Below are positions 1-9,117 of a stretch of 64,000 nt of DNA, piece after piece. The notes beneath the pieces were generated by a model. It made no database searches, was not told where the DNA came from, and saw only the letters and a program-made list of their open reading frames with translations. This stretch comes from Brevibacillus panacihumi W25 (GTDB lineage: Bacteria; Bacillota; Bacilli; Brevibacillales; Brevibacillaceae). Position numbers and translations under genes: made by a program. Location of the stretch: assembly GCF_000503775.1 (NCBI RefSeq), contig NZ_KI629782.1:2157079-2221078 (forward strand), read 5' to 3'. Position 1 is the stretch's first letter. Each line of letters starts with the position of its first letter.

Positions 1-1371
1 GCCGCGCACCATGACGACGGCTGCGTCAGAGCCAGGCTTTACAGCGGTGTTGGCGCGGACGATATGGTCGTATTGCTCGTATACCCACGCTTTGCTGGCG
101 ACAGTCGGCTGTGCCAGGATGCTTTTCAGCGTTTCATTCAGGTCAGCAGGCTCGGGAATCGCAGCCAGCACATCTACCTTTGCATTCGCTTCGTAATAAG
201 CAGGGACAGCGGATGGACGATGGTAGACGGGCGCATCTTCCGCCAAGCTGTCTACAGGCACTTCCGCTACGACTTCCCCTTTGTGCAGCAGACGCAGCAT
301 GCTGTCATCGGTTACTTTCCCGACGACCGCAGAAGCCAAGCCCCATTTGTCAAAAATCGCGATGGCCTCGGCTTCTTTGCCGCTTTCTACTACTACGAGC
401 ATGCGCTCCTGGGACTCGGAGAGCATCATTTCGTAGGCGGACATGCCGGCTTCACGCTGCGGCACCAGGTCGAGGTTCATCTCGATCCCGTTCCCTGCTT
501 TGGACGCCATCTCGGAGCTGGAGCTGGTCAAGCCAGCCGCGCCCATGTCCTGAATCCCGACGACAATCCCTGTATCAATCAGCTCCAGGCATGCTTCCAG
601 GAGCAGCTTTTCCATGAACGGATCTCCCACCTGTACGGCAGGACGTTTTTTCTCGGAGTCTTCATTCAGCTCCTCCGACGCGAAAGTAGCGCCGTGAATG
701 CCGTCGCGGCCCGTGCTGGCTCCCACGTAGATGACCGGGTTGCCGATGCCGGAGGCGACGCCTTTTTGGATTTTTTCGTGATCGATCAGACCGACGCACA
801 TGGCGTTGACCAATGGATTTCCTTCATACGTCGGATCGAAGTTGACCTCTCCCCCGACGGTCGGAATCCCGATGCAGTTGCCGTAGCCTGCAATCCCTTC
901 CACGACATGCTCAAACAGATACTTCACGCGCGGGTTGGTCAATTCGCCAAAACGAAGGGAATTGAGAACCGCGATCGGACGGGCACCCATCGAAAATACA
1001 TCGCGGATGATCCCGCCGACACCCGTTGCCGCGCCTTGATACGGTTCAATGGCGGATGGATGGTTATGGCTTTCGATCTTAAAGACGACGGCTTGTTGGT
1101 CGCCGATGTCTACGATACCCGCTCCTTCGCCTGGGCCTTGCAGGACGCGAGGACCCTTCGTCGGAAAACGGCGCAGGACAGGCTTGGAGTTTTTATAGGA
1201 GCAATGCTCGGACCACATGACACTGTAGAGTCCGGTCTCTGTCCAGTTCGGTTTGCGTCCGATGATGTCGACCACGCGTTGGTACTCGTCATCAGTCAGG
1301 CCGATTTCGCGATACAGCTTCTGCTCGGCAATTTGTTCAGCTGTCGGTTCATTATGCGTGAGTTGTGGCAC
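1..1371 (-). CDS. purL: Phosphoribosylformylglycinamidine synthase II, PurL (5'-proximal part; runs off the window)
   Basis: This is the synthetase subunit that converts FGAR, ATP and glutamine-derived ammonia to FGAM in purine synthesis. It works with PurS and PurQ. The first 457 codons are present; the gene continues past base 1. The protein begins [17 protein letters not shown] and then shows the small-PurL motifs [40 protein letters not shown] and [18 protein letters not shown]. The GTG start at 1371 is chosen because a GGAGG lies about 8 bases upstream and the N-terminus fits the family. It overlaps the end of purQ by 20 bases, which suggests translational coupling within the purCSQL transcript. 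Confidence 0.95.
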   Translation of the reverse strand, partial: MPQLTHNEPTAEQIAEQKLYREIGLTDDEYQRVVDIIGRKPNWTETGLYSVMWSEHCSYKNSKPVLRRFPTKGPRVLQGPGEGAGIVDIGDQQAVVFKIESHNHPSAIEPYQGAATGVGGIIRDVFSMGARPIAVLNSLRFGELTNPRVKYLFEHVVEGIAGYGNCIGIPTVGGEVNFDPTYEGNPLVNAMCVGLIDHEKIQKGVASGIGNPVIYVGASTGRDGIHGATFASEELNEDSEKKRPAVQVGDPFMEKLLLEACLELIDTGIVVGIQDMGAAGLTSSSSEMASKAGNGIEMNLDLVPQREAGMSAYEMMLSESQERMLVVVESGKEAEAIAIFDKWGLASAVVGKVTDDSMLRLLHKGEVVAEVPVDSLAEDAPVYHRPSAVPAYYEANAKVDVLAAIPEPADLNETLKSILAQPTVASKAWVYEQYDHIVRANTAVKPGSDAAVVMVRG

Positions 1372-2047
1372 GGTTCCGTTCCCTCCAGGTCTTCAGGATT
1401 GAAGTAAACATGCGGCGTCCGTCATCGGATGTCATCCAGGCATGGACAGCGCGCTCCGGGTGAGGCATCATACCGAGTACGTTGCCTTTTTCATTGATAA
1501 TCCCGGCAATATCCTCAAGCGAGCCGTTGGGGTTTTCCCCATGATAGCGGAACACGATCTGATTGCCCCTTTTCAATTGGGCCAGCGTTTCTTCGTCACA
1601 GTAGTAGTTGCCTTCTCCATGCGCGATCGGGATGTGGATGACCTCGCCCTGGTCGTAATCCTTAGTAAAGGCTGTATCGTTGTTCTCTACGCGCAAAGCG
1701 GACAGCTTGCAGCGGAATTTGAGGGAGCGGTTGCGCAGCAGGACGCCTGGGAGCAGTCCAGCTTCCGTGAGGATCTGAAACCCGTTGCAAATCCCCATGA
1801 CCAGCTTGCCTTCCTCGGCCGCCTTCACCACTTGCTCCATGACGGGCGAGAATTGGGCGACAGCACCGCAGCGCAGGTAGTCTCCGTACGAGAAGCCACC
1901 GGGCAAAAGAATCACGTCATACGCGGAAAGATCGGTGTCGGAGTGCCAGACGTAATCCACCGGCACGCCCATGACGTCTTCCACCGCGTTGTACAAATCG
2001 ATGTCGGCATTGGAGCCGGGAAAGACAATAACGGCTACTCGCATCAC
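1352..2047 (-). CDS. purQ: Phosphoribosylformylglycinamidine synthase I, glutaminase subunit PurQ
   Basis: Class I glutamine amidotransferase subunit of the three-part FGAM synthase (PurS-PurQ-PurL). It releases ammonia from glutamine for PurL. At 231 residues it has normal length for the small bacterial PurQ. It shows the N-terminal [10 protein letters not shown] segment, the nucleophile motif MGICNGFQ and the late catalytic MMPHPERA histidine/glutamate. It abuts purS (purS stop at 2048) and overlaps purL, so it is clearly within one operon. Confidence 0.97.
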   Translation of the reverse strand: MMRVAVIVFPGSNADIDLYNAVEDVMGVPVDYVWHSDTDLSAYDVILLPGGFSYGDYLRCGAVAQFSPVMEQVVKAAEEGKLVMGICNGFQILTEAGLLPGVLLRNRSLKFRCKLSALRVENNDTAFTKDYDQGEVIHIPIAHGEGNYYCDEETLAQLKRGNQIVFRYHGENPNGSLEDIAGIINEKGNVLGMMPHPERAVHAWMTSDDGRRMFTSILKTWRERNRATTHA

Positions 2048-2296
2048 TCAGCCCTCCACGATCTCAAAGCGATAGTCTTCAACCACCGTATTGGCCAGCA
2101 GCTTTTCACACATTTCACGGACACGTTCTTCCGCCTGGGCACGATCATTTGTCCCCAGCTCCAGCTCCATGTACTTGCCGATGCGCACGTTCGCCACCTC
2201 GTCGAAGCCCAAGGTGTTCAACGCTCCCTTTACTGCATTCCCCTGCGGGTCCAATACACTTTCACGCAATGTCACATACACAATTGCCTTAAACAT
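2048..2296 (-). CDS. purS: FGAM synthase structural subunit PurS
   Basis: Small subunit that bridges PurQ and PurL in the FGAM synthase complex. The protein shows the typical signature [13 protein letters not shown] followed by a [17 protein letters not shown] stretch. Two in-frame ATG codons exist. The one at 2302 sits directly on the Shine-Dalgarno GGGAGGGG with no spacing. The one at 2296 has about 8 bases of spacing and gives [10 protein letters not shown], matching the family N-terminus, so 2296 is preferred (82 residues). It overlaps the purC end by 8 bases. Confidence 0.94.
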   Translation of the reverse strand: MFKAIVYVTLRESVLDPQGNAVKGALNTLGFDEVANVRIGKYMELELGTNDRAQAEERVREMCEKLLANTVVEDYRFEIVEG

Positions 2297-3008
2297 GGAC
2301 ATCCCCTCCCAATCTTCTCAGCATTTCCTGATACGCTTCCTCCACATTTCCCAGATCGCGGCGAAAACGGTCTTTATCCAATTTTTCATTTGTTTCTGAA
2401 TCCCAGAACCGGCATGTATCCGGCGATATTTCATCGGCGAGGAGAATGTCTCCCTCCGGCGTTCTTCCAAATTCCAATTTAAAATCAACCAGTGTAATCT
2501 TGCGTTCGCGCAGATAAGGACGCAACACTTCATTCACTGCGAGGCCCATGCGTTCCAATGCCGCCTGGTCCTCTTCGCTCGCAATCCCCAAGACCTTGAT
2601 ATGGGAAGCATTGACCAACGGATCTCCCAAGGCGTCATCCTTGTAGTAGAATTCGACGACAGGTTCAGGCAAGACGGTGCCTTCTGCCATGCCCAATCGC
2701 TTCGCCAGCGAACCGGCAGCGATATTGCGAACGACGACCTCCAGCGGGATAATCTCAACCTGACGAACCACTTGCTCGGTCGCGGACAGGAGGCGGATAA
2801 AATGATTGTCGATGCCGCGCTCTTTGAGCATCGTGAAAAAGATGGCGGTAATCCGGTTGTTCAGCTCACCTTTTCCCGTGATTTGAGCCCGTTTTTCACC
2901 GTTGAATGCCGTAGCGTCATCCTTGTACTCCACCCAGTACTGCCCGGGCACAGAAGTCCGATAAATCCGTTTTGCCTTTCCTTCGTAAAGTTGTTCTTGT
3001 TTTTCCAC
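2289..3008 (-). CDS. purC: Phosphoribosylaminoimidazole-succinocarboxamide synthase PurC (SAICAR synthase)
   Basis: Condenses CAIR with aspartate using ATP. The sequence has the hallmark [12 protein letters not shown] start and the LVDFKLEFG and [14 protein letters not shown] motifs. An in-frame GTG at 3020 lies on top of the Shine-Dalgarno. The downstream GTG at 3008 is about 8 bases from AAGGTGA and gives the family-like [11 protein letters not shown], so 3008 is preferred (239 residues; B. subtilis PurC is similar in size). It is the first gene of a purCSQL transcript. In B. subtilis purC directly follows purB, but here purB is 41 kb away, and purC has its own PurBox-controlled promoter. 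Confidence 0.95.
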   Translation of the reverse strand: MEKQEQLYEGKAKRIYRTSVPGQYWVEYKDDATAFNGEKRAQITGKGELNNRITAIFFTMLKERGIDNHFIRLLSATEQVVRQVEIIPLEVVVRNIAAGSLAKRLGMAEGTVLPEPVVEFYYKDDALGDPLVNASHIKVLGIASEEDQAALERMGLAVNEVLRPYLRERKITLVDFKLEFGRTPEGDILLADEISPDTCRFWDSETNEKLDKDRFRRDLGNVEEAYQEMLRRLGGDVHV

Positions 3009-3072
3009 CGTAGAAGTCACCTTCCCAGATAAAAGGGTTGTATTGCGATTAATTTACGAACGATTCAAATAC

Positions 3073-3142
3073 ATTAAAACATAAACATACGCATTTATCA
3101 ACGAAAACTCCCAGAAACACCTTCGACAAACGTTCGGTTTTT
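3073..3142 (-). promoter_or_regulatory. purC promoter with a PurR PurBox pair
   Basis: On the minus strand a sigma-A promoter TTGATA (3101-3096), 17 bases, TTTAAT (3078-3073) precedes purC. A near-consensus PurBox centred on CCGAAC reads on the minus strand at 3142-3129 (AAAAACCGAACGTT). A weaker inverted partner with central CGAA on the plus strand lies at 3097-3110. The central tetranucleotides are 27 bases apart, the spacing expected for two 14-base boxes with a 16-17 base spacer. The weak box overlaps the -35, consistent with PurR repression relieved by PRPP. Confidence 0.75.
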
Positions 3143-3281
3143 ACTGGGTATTTTCTTTATATATTTGTTTATCATTCGTCATATGAACCGTTCTCGCTCC
3201 ATTCCCCCTTCGCTTCTGCGCTCCTTTCCTGTCTTGTGATACACTAAGGAAGTAAACCTACTAGGGAAAGAAGGAATCCAG

Positions 3282-4487
3282 ATGTTGTCTTTCGAGGTCT
3301 CCTTTCCGACGCAGATTTTTTTCGGCATGGGGGAAATCAATCTGTTGGGAGAAAGGGCAAAAACCCTTGGCAAAAAGGCCTTGCTTGTCACCGGAGGAAA
3401 TTCTGCCAAGCGCACCGGCCTTTTGGCACGCGTCCAGACTCTCCTGGAAGAGGCCAATATCGCGGCTGTTCTTTTTGATAAAGTGGAACCCAATCCACGC
3501 ACAGCAACTGTAGATGCCGGGGCTGCACTGGCGCGTGAGCAGGGCTGTGATTTTGTACTGGCTGTAGGGGGCGGCTCCGTCATGGACGCTTCCAAGGCGA
3601 TCGCTGCTGCAGCGAAATCCGGCCGTCCGATCTACGACTACATGCGCGGCAATCCGAGCGGGTCCGCCAAAACACTCGTTCCTGTAGTCGAGGCCTTGCC
3701 GATATTGACCATCCCGACAGTAGCTGCGACCGGATCAGAAGCCAACTCCGTCACCGTACTGACCCATTGGGAAACCCATGAAAAATCGTCCTTCAACGGC
3801 CCGGCCCTCTTTCCGAAAATCGCGATCCTTGACCCGTCTCTCACCTTTACCGTCCCCGCTCGGGTTACGGCAGAAGCGAGCGCGGATATTTTTTCCCACA
3901 TTTTTGAAAGCTATCTGATCAGCGCCCCTGGAACGCATGTTCAGGACGGCATCTCCGAAAATCTGATCCGCCTGGTCGTGGAGCATTCCGTCAGAGCGAT
4001 CCAACAGCCCGATGACGCTGAAGCTCGCGGGACACTCCTGTGGGCCAGCACCCTCGGGATCAGTCCCTTTGCCCTCGCTGGACGCGGACTTCGGGTCGGC
4101 ATGCCTTTGCACGGCATCGAACATCCGTTGAGCGGCTTCTACGACATGGCGCATGGGCGCGGACTGGCGATTCTGTCCCTTCCTTATTTTGAACAAGTGA
4201 TTCTGCCTGATCGCCCGGATCGGCTGGCTCGCATGGGACGCAGCTGCTTTGGCATAACGGAGGCTGACGACCATGCTTGCGCCCGCGCTACGATTGAAGC
4301 CATACGCCAATGGTACGAACGTATGGGAATCACAGAACGCCTGTCTGATTTTGGTGTGAACCGCGACGCTCTCCCTCGCTTGGCAGAGGATGCGGTACAT
4401 ATCGGCGGACGCGGATACGGATACCTGCCCAGCTCCCGCAATCTGAATGCAGAAGACATAGTGTCGATCTACGAGGCTTGCCTGTAA
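3282..4487 (+). CDS. Iron-type (class III) alcohol dehydrogenase
   Basis: Cytoplasmic NAD(P)-dependent oxidoreductase of the Fe-ADH family (401 residues, normal length). The nucleotide-binding GGGSVMD motif is at about 96-102 and IPTVAATGSE at about 144-153. The metal ligands are visible as D202, H206, H277 and H291, the last two 14 residues apart as in FucO-like enzymes. Closest in style to butanol dehydrogenases, though the substrate cannot be deduced. The ATG has an AGAAGGA site about 7 bases upstream. It is the first gene inside the block that separates purC from purB, and it diverges from purC. Confidence 0.88.
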   Translation: MLSFEVSFPTQIFFGMGEINLLGERAKTLGKKALLVTGGNSAKRTGLLARVQTLLEEANIAAVLFDKVEPNPRTATVDAGAALAREQGCDFVLAVGGGSVMDASKAIAAAAKSGRPIYDYMRGNPSGSAKTLVPVVEALPILTIPTVAATGSEANSVTVLTHWETHEKSSFNGPALFPKIAILDPSLTFTVPARVTAEASADIFSHIFESYLISAPGTHVQDGISENLIRLVVEHSVRAIQQPDDAEARGTLLWASTLGISPFALAGRGLRVGMPLHGIEHPLSGFYDMAHGRGLAILSLPYFEQVILPDRPDRLARMGRSCFGITEADDHACARATIEAIRQWYERMGITERLSDFGVNRDALPRLAEDAVHIGGRGYGYLPSSRNLNAEDIVSIYEACL

Positions 4488-4578
4488 CAGACTCTCATCT
4501 TGACTCTGGCATCATTTGGGCGAGTTGTGCCATAATAGAAATTAGTAAAATATTTTTTATCTAAGGGGTTGTCTTGCT

Positions 4579-5694
4579 ATGGCAGATCCACGGATTAACG
4601 AACTTGCGAGCCGGCTTATTCGTTACTCGCTGAACCTGCAAAAAGGGGAAAAGCTGCTGATCGAAAATACGGGGCTTCAGCCGGAGCTGGTGCGTGCGCT
4701 GGTCCGAGAAGCTTTTGCCGTCGGTGCGCTCCCTCTGGTAACGCTCAAGGACCAGGAAGTGCTGCGTGCTTTATATGAAGGAACAAGCGAAGAACATATG
4801 GCTTTGATGGCGAAGTACGAATATGAGCGGATGAAAGATATGGACGCCTACATCGCCATCCGCGCCTACGAAAATATCAACGAGCTGTCGGATGTACCCG
4901 AAGACAAGATGGGCATTTACGCCCGCGTTCTCTACCAAAAGGTACATACGAATGAACGCATTGCCAACAAACGCTGGGTGGTCCTGCGCTACCCGAACAA
5001 ATCGATGGCGCAGCTGTCCAACATGAGCCTGGAGCGCTTTGAAAACTTCTACTTCGACGTCTGCAATCTGGACTACGCCAAAATGTCCCGCGCCATGACA
5101 CCGCTCAAGGAACTGATGGACCGCACCGACCGCGTTCGCATCGTCGGGCCGAAAACGGATCTGCGCTTTTCCATCAAAGGAATCGGCGCGATCAAGTGCG
5201 ACGGCAAGCGCAACATCCCGGATGGCGAGGTGTATACGGCTCCTGTACGTGATTCGGTCGAAGGAACGATCTACTATAACGCCGCGACCAACTACAACGG
5301 CACGACCTTCACCGACGTGCAGTTTACTTTTAAAGAAGGAAAAATCGTCGAAGCGACCAGCTCCAACACCAAGGCCTTGAACGACATCCTGGATACGGAC
5401 GAAGGCTCGCGCTATATCGGCGAGTTTGCGATCGGCTTCAATCCGCATATCCTCCACCCGATGCTGGATATCTTGTTCGACGAGAAGATTGCCGGCAGCT
5501 TCCACTTCACACCGGGCAACGCGTACAATGTGGCGGACAACGGCAACCGCTCCTCCGTCCACTGGGATCTGGTGCAAATCCAGCGCCCTGAGTACGGCGG
5601 CGGGGAGATCTGGTTCGACGATGTGCTGATCCGCAAAGACGGACGGTTTGTCCTGCCGGAGCTGGAAGGCTTGAATCCGGAGAATCTCGTGTAA
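4579..5694 (+). CDS. M29 family metallo-aminopeptidase (AmpS/PepS type)
   Basis: Cytosolic leucyl/broad-specificity aminopeptidase using a pair of divalent metals. At 371 residues it is slightly shorter than the usual ~410. The N-terminal LINYSLNLQKGE-like start (here RLIRYSLNLQKGEKLLIE) and the conserved C-terminal blocks GEFAIGFNP, GSFHFTPGNAY and SVHWDL are present; the last two carry metal ligands. It is followed at once by a strong terminator. A decayed copy of its 3' end lies at 7153-7296. Confidence 0.9.
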   Translation: MADPRINELASRLIRYSLNLQKGEKLLIENTGLQPELVRALVREAFAVGALPLVTLKDQEVLRALYEGTSEEHMALMAKYEYERMKDMDAYIAIRAYENINELSDVPEDKMGIYARVLYQKVHTNERIANKRWVVLRYPNKSMAQLSNMSLERFENFYFDVCNLDYAKMSRAMTPLKELMDRTDRVRIVGPKTDLRFSIKGIGAIKCDGKRNIPDGEVYTAPVRDSVEGTIYYNAATNYNGTTFTDVQFTFKEGKIVEATSSNTKALNDILDTDEGSRYIGEFAIGFNPHILHPMLDILFDEKIAGSFHFTPGNAYNVADNGNRSSVHWDLVQIQRPEYGGGEIWFDDVLIRKDGRFVLPELEGLNPENLV

Positions 5695-5726
5695 TTTATA
5701 GGGATCATCAGGTAAAGAAAACGTAG

Positions 5727-5764
5727 ATAGAGCCGCCTCTTCTCTGAGTACGGCTCTATGTTTT
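5727..5764 (+). terminator. Intrinsic terminator of the aminopeptidase gene
   Basis: A nine-base stem ATAGAGCCG (5727-5735) pairs with CGGCTCTAT (5751-5759) and is followed by GTTTT. It lies just after the aminopeptidase stop. A diverged second copy of this terminator is found at 7258-7292. Confidence 0.88.
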
Positions 5765-5768
5765 AGGT

Positions 5769-6554
5769 TCAGATACGAAGATAAGACTCTATAGAATTTT
5801 TCATATGATTAACGAGTGCTATTACCTCTCTGTCCAGTCCCTCCCACTTATCCACATACTCTCCGCGATAGGCTTTTCTTGCTAAGTTGAGTAAAGTCGC
5901 ATGCTCTGTAGGCAACTGAGGTATAGCCCATTGCGCAGCTGTATCTTTTGATGCGATTTCACCAACAGCCACTGTCAGCCACATCCGTGCAAGGGTTAAC
6001 AATACGTTTCGTTCGTCGCCCTTGATGCCCTCCATTAATCCTGGCAAAGACTCCATAATCGCTCTTCGAATATCTGCCATTGGCACGGGATCAAGTACAT
6101 CGGAAGCATCAGAACCAAACAGAGGAACGCTATTCTTTATTACTTGTGCTAAAACAATAGCCAAATCAGGGTCATACGTTGGTTCCGGAATTTTCCCATT
6201 CTCAAACTCATCCCTGAGCCACTCACCGTAGAGATATTCATTTTTTGGCGGAAATCGCCAAGGGACAACATCTCCATGGTTTATTACCGTAACTTCAAAT
6301 GGTCGCACAGAATCTGTATTTCCTATCTTTCCGGATATATGCATGAGTCTGTCTGTTAGTTTTCTGCGAATTTCTTCACTCAAGCTTTGATTTACAACCA
6401 CTAGGACATCTACATCACTATTCATGCGTAAGCCACTAGTTACTGCAGAACCAAATAAATATACCCCGACTATTGCACCGCCAAGCAATTCCTTTACAAC
6501 TTCACATGCTTGGATCGCTTGCTTAGGTATTTTTTCGTTATTCAAGTCACTCAA
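5769..6554 (-). CDS. Aminoglycoside nucleotidyltransferase, ANT(9)/ANT(3'')-like
   Basis: Likely transfers AMP from ATP to spectinomycin-type drugs. The nucleotidyltransferase motif YLFGSAVTSGLRMNSDVDVL carries the GS and DxD metal-binding residues. Downstream landmarks of the family follow: EVTVINHGDVVPWRFPP, EYLYGEWL, ADIRRAIMES and ASKDTAAQWAIPQLP. The frame is open to a TTG at 6587, but the GGGAGGAG site best fits the TTG at 6554, which gives MSDLNNEKIPKQ. It is convergent with the aminopeptidase and lies in a segment bounded by a partial duplication of that gene, so it was probably acquired. Substrate is inferred from the family only. Confidence 0.82.
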   Translation of the reverse strand: MSDLNNEKIPKQAIQACEVVKELLGGAIVGVYLFGSAVTSGLRMNSDVDVLVVVNQSLSEEIRRKLTDRLMHISGKIGNTDSVRPFEVTVINHGDVVPWRFPPKNEYLYGEWLRDEFENGKIPEPTYDPDLAIVLAQVIKNSVPLFGSDASDVLDPVPMADIRRAIMESLPGLMEGIKGDERNVLLTLARMWLTVAVGEIASKDTAAQWAIPQLPTEHATLLNLARKAYRGEYVDKWEGLDREVIALVNHMKNSIESYLRI

Positions 6555-6600
6555 TAGCTGCAAGCTCCTCCCGTCTAAAATGTACAATACTGCTGATTAT

Positions 6601-7077
6601 TCATTCTATCGTGCTTTCTTTCACCGTACCATCTTGCATCAGGCGGGATTCCACAAGCTCTCCTTTTTCATTCTTGCTGTAAAAAGTAAAGCTCAGCACT
6701 TTTTCCTCTTTATCAAACTCGATAAATAATTGTGATTTTAGGGAGCCGTCCCCCAATCCCTGCATGTCGACGTCATCCATGTTATCCGGTGCTGTATACG
6801 TGTAGCCTTCCTTTTTTCCAAAATCATATCGCCACATCTTGGTATCGTTCATGGAGCTCGTTACCTCGGCATCATAGTCGACTTCAAGCAGGTTTTTTAC
6901 TTCCTCTTTGGACATTCCCAGCTTCAATTTTTCCTTTACAACTGTAGCAGTCAGATCAACGTTTATCACTTGCTTTTCTGTCGGGGCCGGAGCAGACGCA
7001 GGCTCATTGCTGCAGCCGGTAAGGGACAACCCCCCACATAAAAGCAGCATACTGGCAATCGTTCTGAATTTCAGCAT
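6601..7077 (-). CDS. Putative lipoprotein with a SmpA/BamE-like fold region
   Basis: A 158-residue secreted lipoprotein of unknown function. The signal peptide ends in the lipobox LSLTGC (Cys22), so it should be anchored on the outer face of the membrane. After a short linker the segment VKEKLKLGMSKEEVKNLL resembles the start of SmpA/OmlA-type domains in which a GMSKEEV helix is typical. The gene has an AGGAG-type site and shares orientation with the nucleotidyltransferase downstream. Both sit between the intact aminopeptidase and its decayed copy. Confidence 0.75.
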   Translation of the reverse strand: MLKFRTIASMLLLCGGLSLTGCSNEPASAPAPTEKQVINVDLTATVVKEKLKLGMSKEEVKNLLEVDYDAEVTSSMNDTKMWRYDFGKKEGYTYTAPDNMDDVDMQGLGDGSLKSQLFIEFDKEEKVLSFTFYSKNEKGELVESRLMQDGTVKESTIE

Positions 7078-7152
7078 TCATCATTTCTCCTTTCTTCTGT
7101 TAACCCCCGTTTGTAAAGACGCCTCCATTTGGAAATATGTTACATCACCAAC

Positions 7153-7296
7153 TTGGCAACGCGGTACAATGTGACGGACAACGGTAACCGTTCCTCCGTC
7201 CACTAGGATCTGTGCTAATCCAATGCCCTGAATCATCTGGTAAAGAAAACGTAAATAGAGCCGCCTCTCCTTAGAGTGCGGCTCAAAGTTTTCTAC
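7153..7296 (+). pseudogene. Decayed duplicate of the aminopeptidase 3' end and its terminator
   Basis: Bases 7155-7232 match the aminopeptidase segment about 5520-5593 almost base for base (GGCAACGCG, TACAATGTG, GGACAACGG, CTCCGTCCACT blocks). They carry one-base insertions and a TGG to TAG change that destroy the frame. The match then jumps across about 110 bases and resumes at ATCATCTGGTAAAGAAAACG, which copies 5705-5723 next to the original terminator. A terminator hairpin GAGCCGC (7258-7264)/GCGGCTC (7278-7284) followed by TTTT completes the copy. The rest of the stretch 7078-7583 (about 500 bases without a gene) shows nothing else I can name. Confidence 0.85.
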
Positions 7297-7583
7297 TTGA
7301 TCATTCTACTCTGCATGTCGACATCATTACATTTGATGGCATGAGGATGAAGGACCCGCAGGAAATGAAGCAAAAATCACCCCTGACGGTGTCGATGCCG
7401 CGGCTCTCACGATCTTTCGTATCTCTGTTGTATATTTGCGCAATTCATAAGAAATCTGAACTGCGAAGCTATGCTATTCTGCAAATACACCTTTTCCTGA
7501 GTACACGAAGCTGCAGGCACGAGCATTGTATCAAGCACACAGAATCGTGGAAAACAAACGAAAATGTAAGGGGAGAATGTATC

Positions 7584-7994
7584 ATGAGAAAGATCCGTAT
7601 CGCTTTCTGGATATGCACCATCCTATTCTCGCTGGGGATGTTATTCCCCACTATTTCAGCCGTTCTGGGAGAGAAGGAAACAGTGAAGTTCATAACGGAG
7701 CACTTCGGGTACCCGGCCTATTTCGTCTTTTACAGCGGAATCGTGAAAGTACTCGGCATTGCGGCGATCCTGATTCCCGGCTACCCCCGAGTGAAAGAAT
7801 GGGCTTACGCGGGATTGGCGTTTGACTTGATCAGCGTCGTTTATTCGAGCATTGCCGTCGGCGATTCAATTATTGCAGGCTGGCCGATGCTCATATACTT
7901 CCTGCTGTTGGCCGGATCGTATGTGTATTATCACAAAATGAAAGCTTCCGTCAGTACAGCTGCCACTGACACCATGTCTCAAAAGCTGCAATAA
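7584..7994 (+). CDS. DoxX-like small integral membrane protein
   Basis: A 136-residue membrane protein with four predicted hydrophobic segments (about 5-27, 45-65, 70-90, 95-115). It resembles the DoxX-like family, in which FWICTILFSLGML-type first helices and a GIVKVLGIAAIL second helix are typical. Function is unknown; relatives are linked to redox or quinone chemistry. The ATG at 7584 is chosen because AAGGGGAGA lies 5-10 bases upstream. The frame is open further upstream to 7341, but without a ribosome site. Confidence 0.75.
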   Translation: MRKIRIAFWICTILFSLGMLFPTISAVLGEKETVKFITEHFGYPAYFVFYSGIVKVLGIAAILIPGYPRVKEWAYAGLAFDLISVVYSSIAVGDSIIAGWPMLIYFLLLAGSYVYYHKMKASVSTAATDTMSQKLQ

Positions 7995-8020
7995 GCGCCT
8001 CCCTCAAAATGAAACGGCTC

Positions 8021-8056
8021 GAGCCCTGCCTAAATCCGGTAGGGCTCAGCTTTTTT
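8021..8056 (+). terminator. Terminator after the DoxX-like gene
   Basis: Stem GAGCCCTGCC (8021-8030) pairs with GGTAGGGCTC (8038-8047) with one mismatch, then AGC and a run of six T (8051-8056). It lies between two convergent genes. Confidence 0.88.
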
Positions 8057-8090
8057 ATCGCAAGCACACCTGCATTTGGAGCAGAAAGCT

Positions 8091-8984
8091 CTATTCCGTT
8101 TGCAAATAATACTGGATCAATCCATCCATCACATCATCCAGCTTGCGGAACTCGAAGCCCGTCGCAACAGCCTTGCTTACATCAGGAGACAAGGATGCCT
8201 CGAAGTTATACGGGGAGGTCGATTCCTTCTCCGTCGATGGAACAATGATTGCTTCTGTGTTTGCGGCATGTGCGATGCGATCGAGCAATTCCTGCAGCGA
8301 GAGATCTCCGGGAGAGCCGGGATTGTAGGGACCCTGAAGCTTTTGATCAGCAGCGAACTGGATAAAACGGGCAGCATCCTCGGAGTCGATATAGCCAAGT
8401 CTGCTTTCGGGATTGTCGATTCCGATCGGCAGACCCGCCTTCACTCGATCGACATGAAACTGCAAGCGTCCCGTGTAGTCGTCTTCCCCGATGACTAGCG
8501 GAAAGCGAAATGCAGTTGCTGGTACATCGCCTGTCTGGAACAAGACAGCTTCTGCCTGTCTCTTCGTCTCTTTGTACCCTGAAACTCCTATGTATTCTCT
8601 GCGGGATTTCAACTCGATCGGGTAGGCATAAGGGTCGTATTCCGATTCTTGTTTGGATGTGCCATAATCGTAGACAGACATGGTAGACGTAAACAAATAA
8701 TGACCGACTCTACCTTTTAAAACTTCTAAAGCATCTTTAACCTCGATTGGAGAATAACAGGATTGATCGAATACACAGTCATAAAAGGTATCTGTGCTGC
8801 CAAAGGCTTCCTCCAACGTCTTCCTGTCCTCCCTGTCAATGATCAGACGCTGTACGCTGTCGCCAAACGGATCTGGCGTTCTTCCCCTCGTCGCAATGGT
8901 CACATCCCAGCCGCTGTCGACGAGATTGCGTACCAAGCGCTTTCCAAAAAACTGAGTCCCGCCAATCACCAATGCTTTTTTCAT
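8091..8984 (-). CDS. NAD-dependent epimerase/dehydratase (atypical SDR)
   Basis: A 297-residue cytoplasmic Rossmann-fold enzyme. The N-terminal MKKALVIGGTQFFGKRLV carries the GGTxFxG dinucleotide-binding motif. A later YKETKRQAE segment at about 138-146 could supply the Tyr-x3-Lys pair. It resembles isoflavone-reductase/RNA-binding-protein-like SDRs in which the glycine motif is GGTxFxG. Substrate cannot be deduced. It is a single-gene unit, convergent with the DoxX-like gene and divergent from the next lipoprotein gene. Confidence 0.82.
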   Translation of the reverse strand: MKKALVIGGTQFFGKRLVRNLVDSGWDVTIATRGRTPDPFGDSVQRLIIDREDRKTLEEAFGSTDTFYDCVFDQSCYSPIEVKDALEVLKGRVGHYLFTSTMSVYDYGTSKQESEYDPYAYPIELKSRREYIGVSGYKETKRQAEAVLFQTGDVPATAFRFPLVIGEDDYTGRLQFHVDRVKAGLPIGIDNPESRLGYIDSEDAARFIQFAADQKLQGPYNPGSPGDLSLQELLDRIAHAANTEAIIVPSTEKESTSPYNFEASLSPDVSKAVATGFEFRKLDDVMDGLIQYYLQTE

Positions 8985-9117
8985 GATGATCCCTCTTTCG
9001 ATAAGAATTTTTTTATCGATCTCTGATCATCATAGCTGATATTATTTCATAATTCAATCTATTCAACCAAAAATACCTGTAGTATGGAATTTCGTCTTAT
9101 AAAATGGAGGTATAATT

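Noticed and set aside
64..1407. Long open frame of 447 codons on the plus strand
   Set aside because: Antisense to purL and purQ; no ribosome site or recognisable domain. Codon bias of purL produces it.
7341..7583. N-terminal extension of the DoxX-like protein
   Set aside because: No ribosome site, no family similarity; the ATG at 7584 has AAGGGGAGA.
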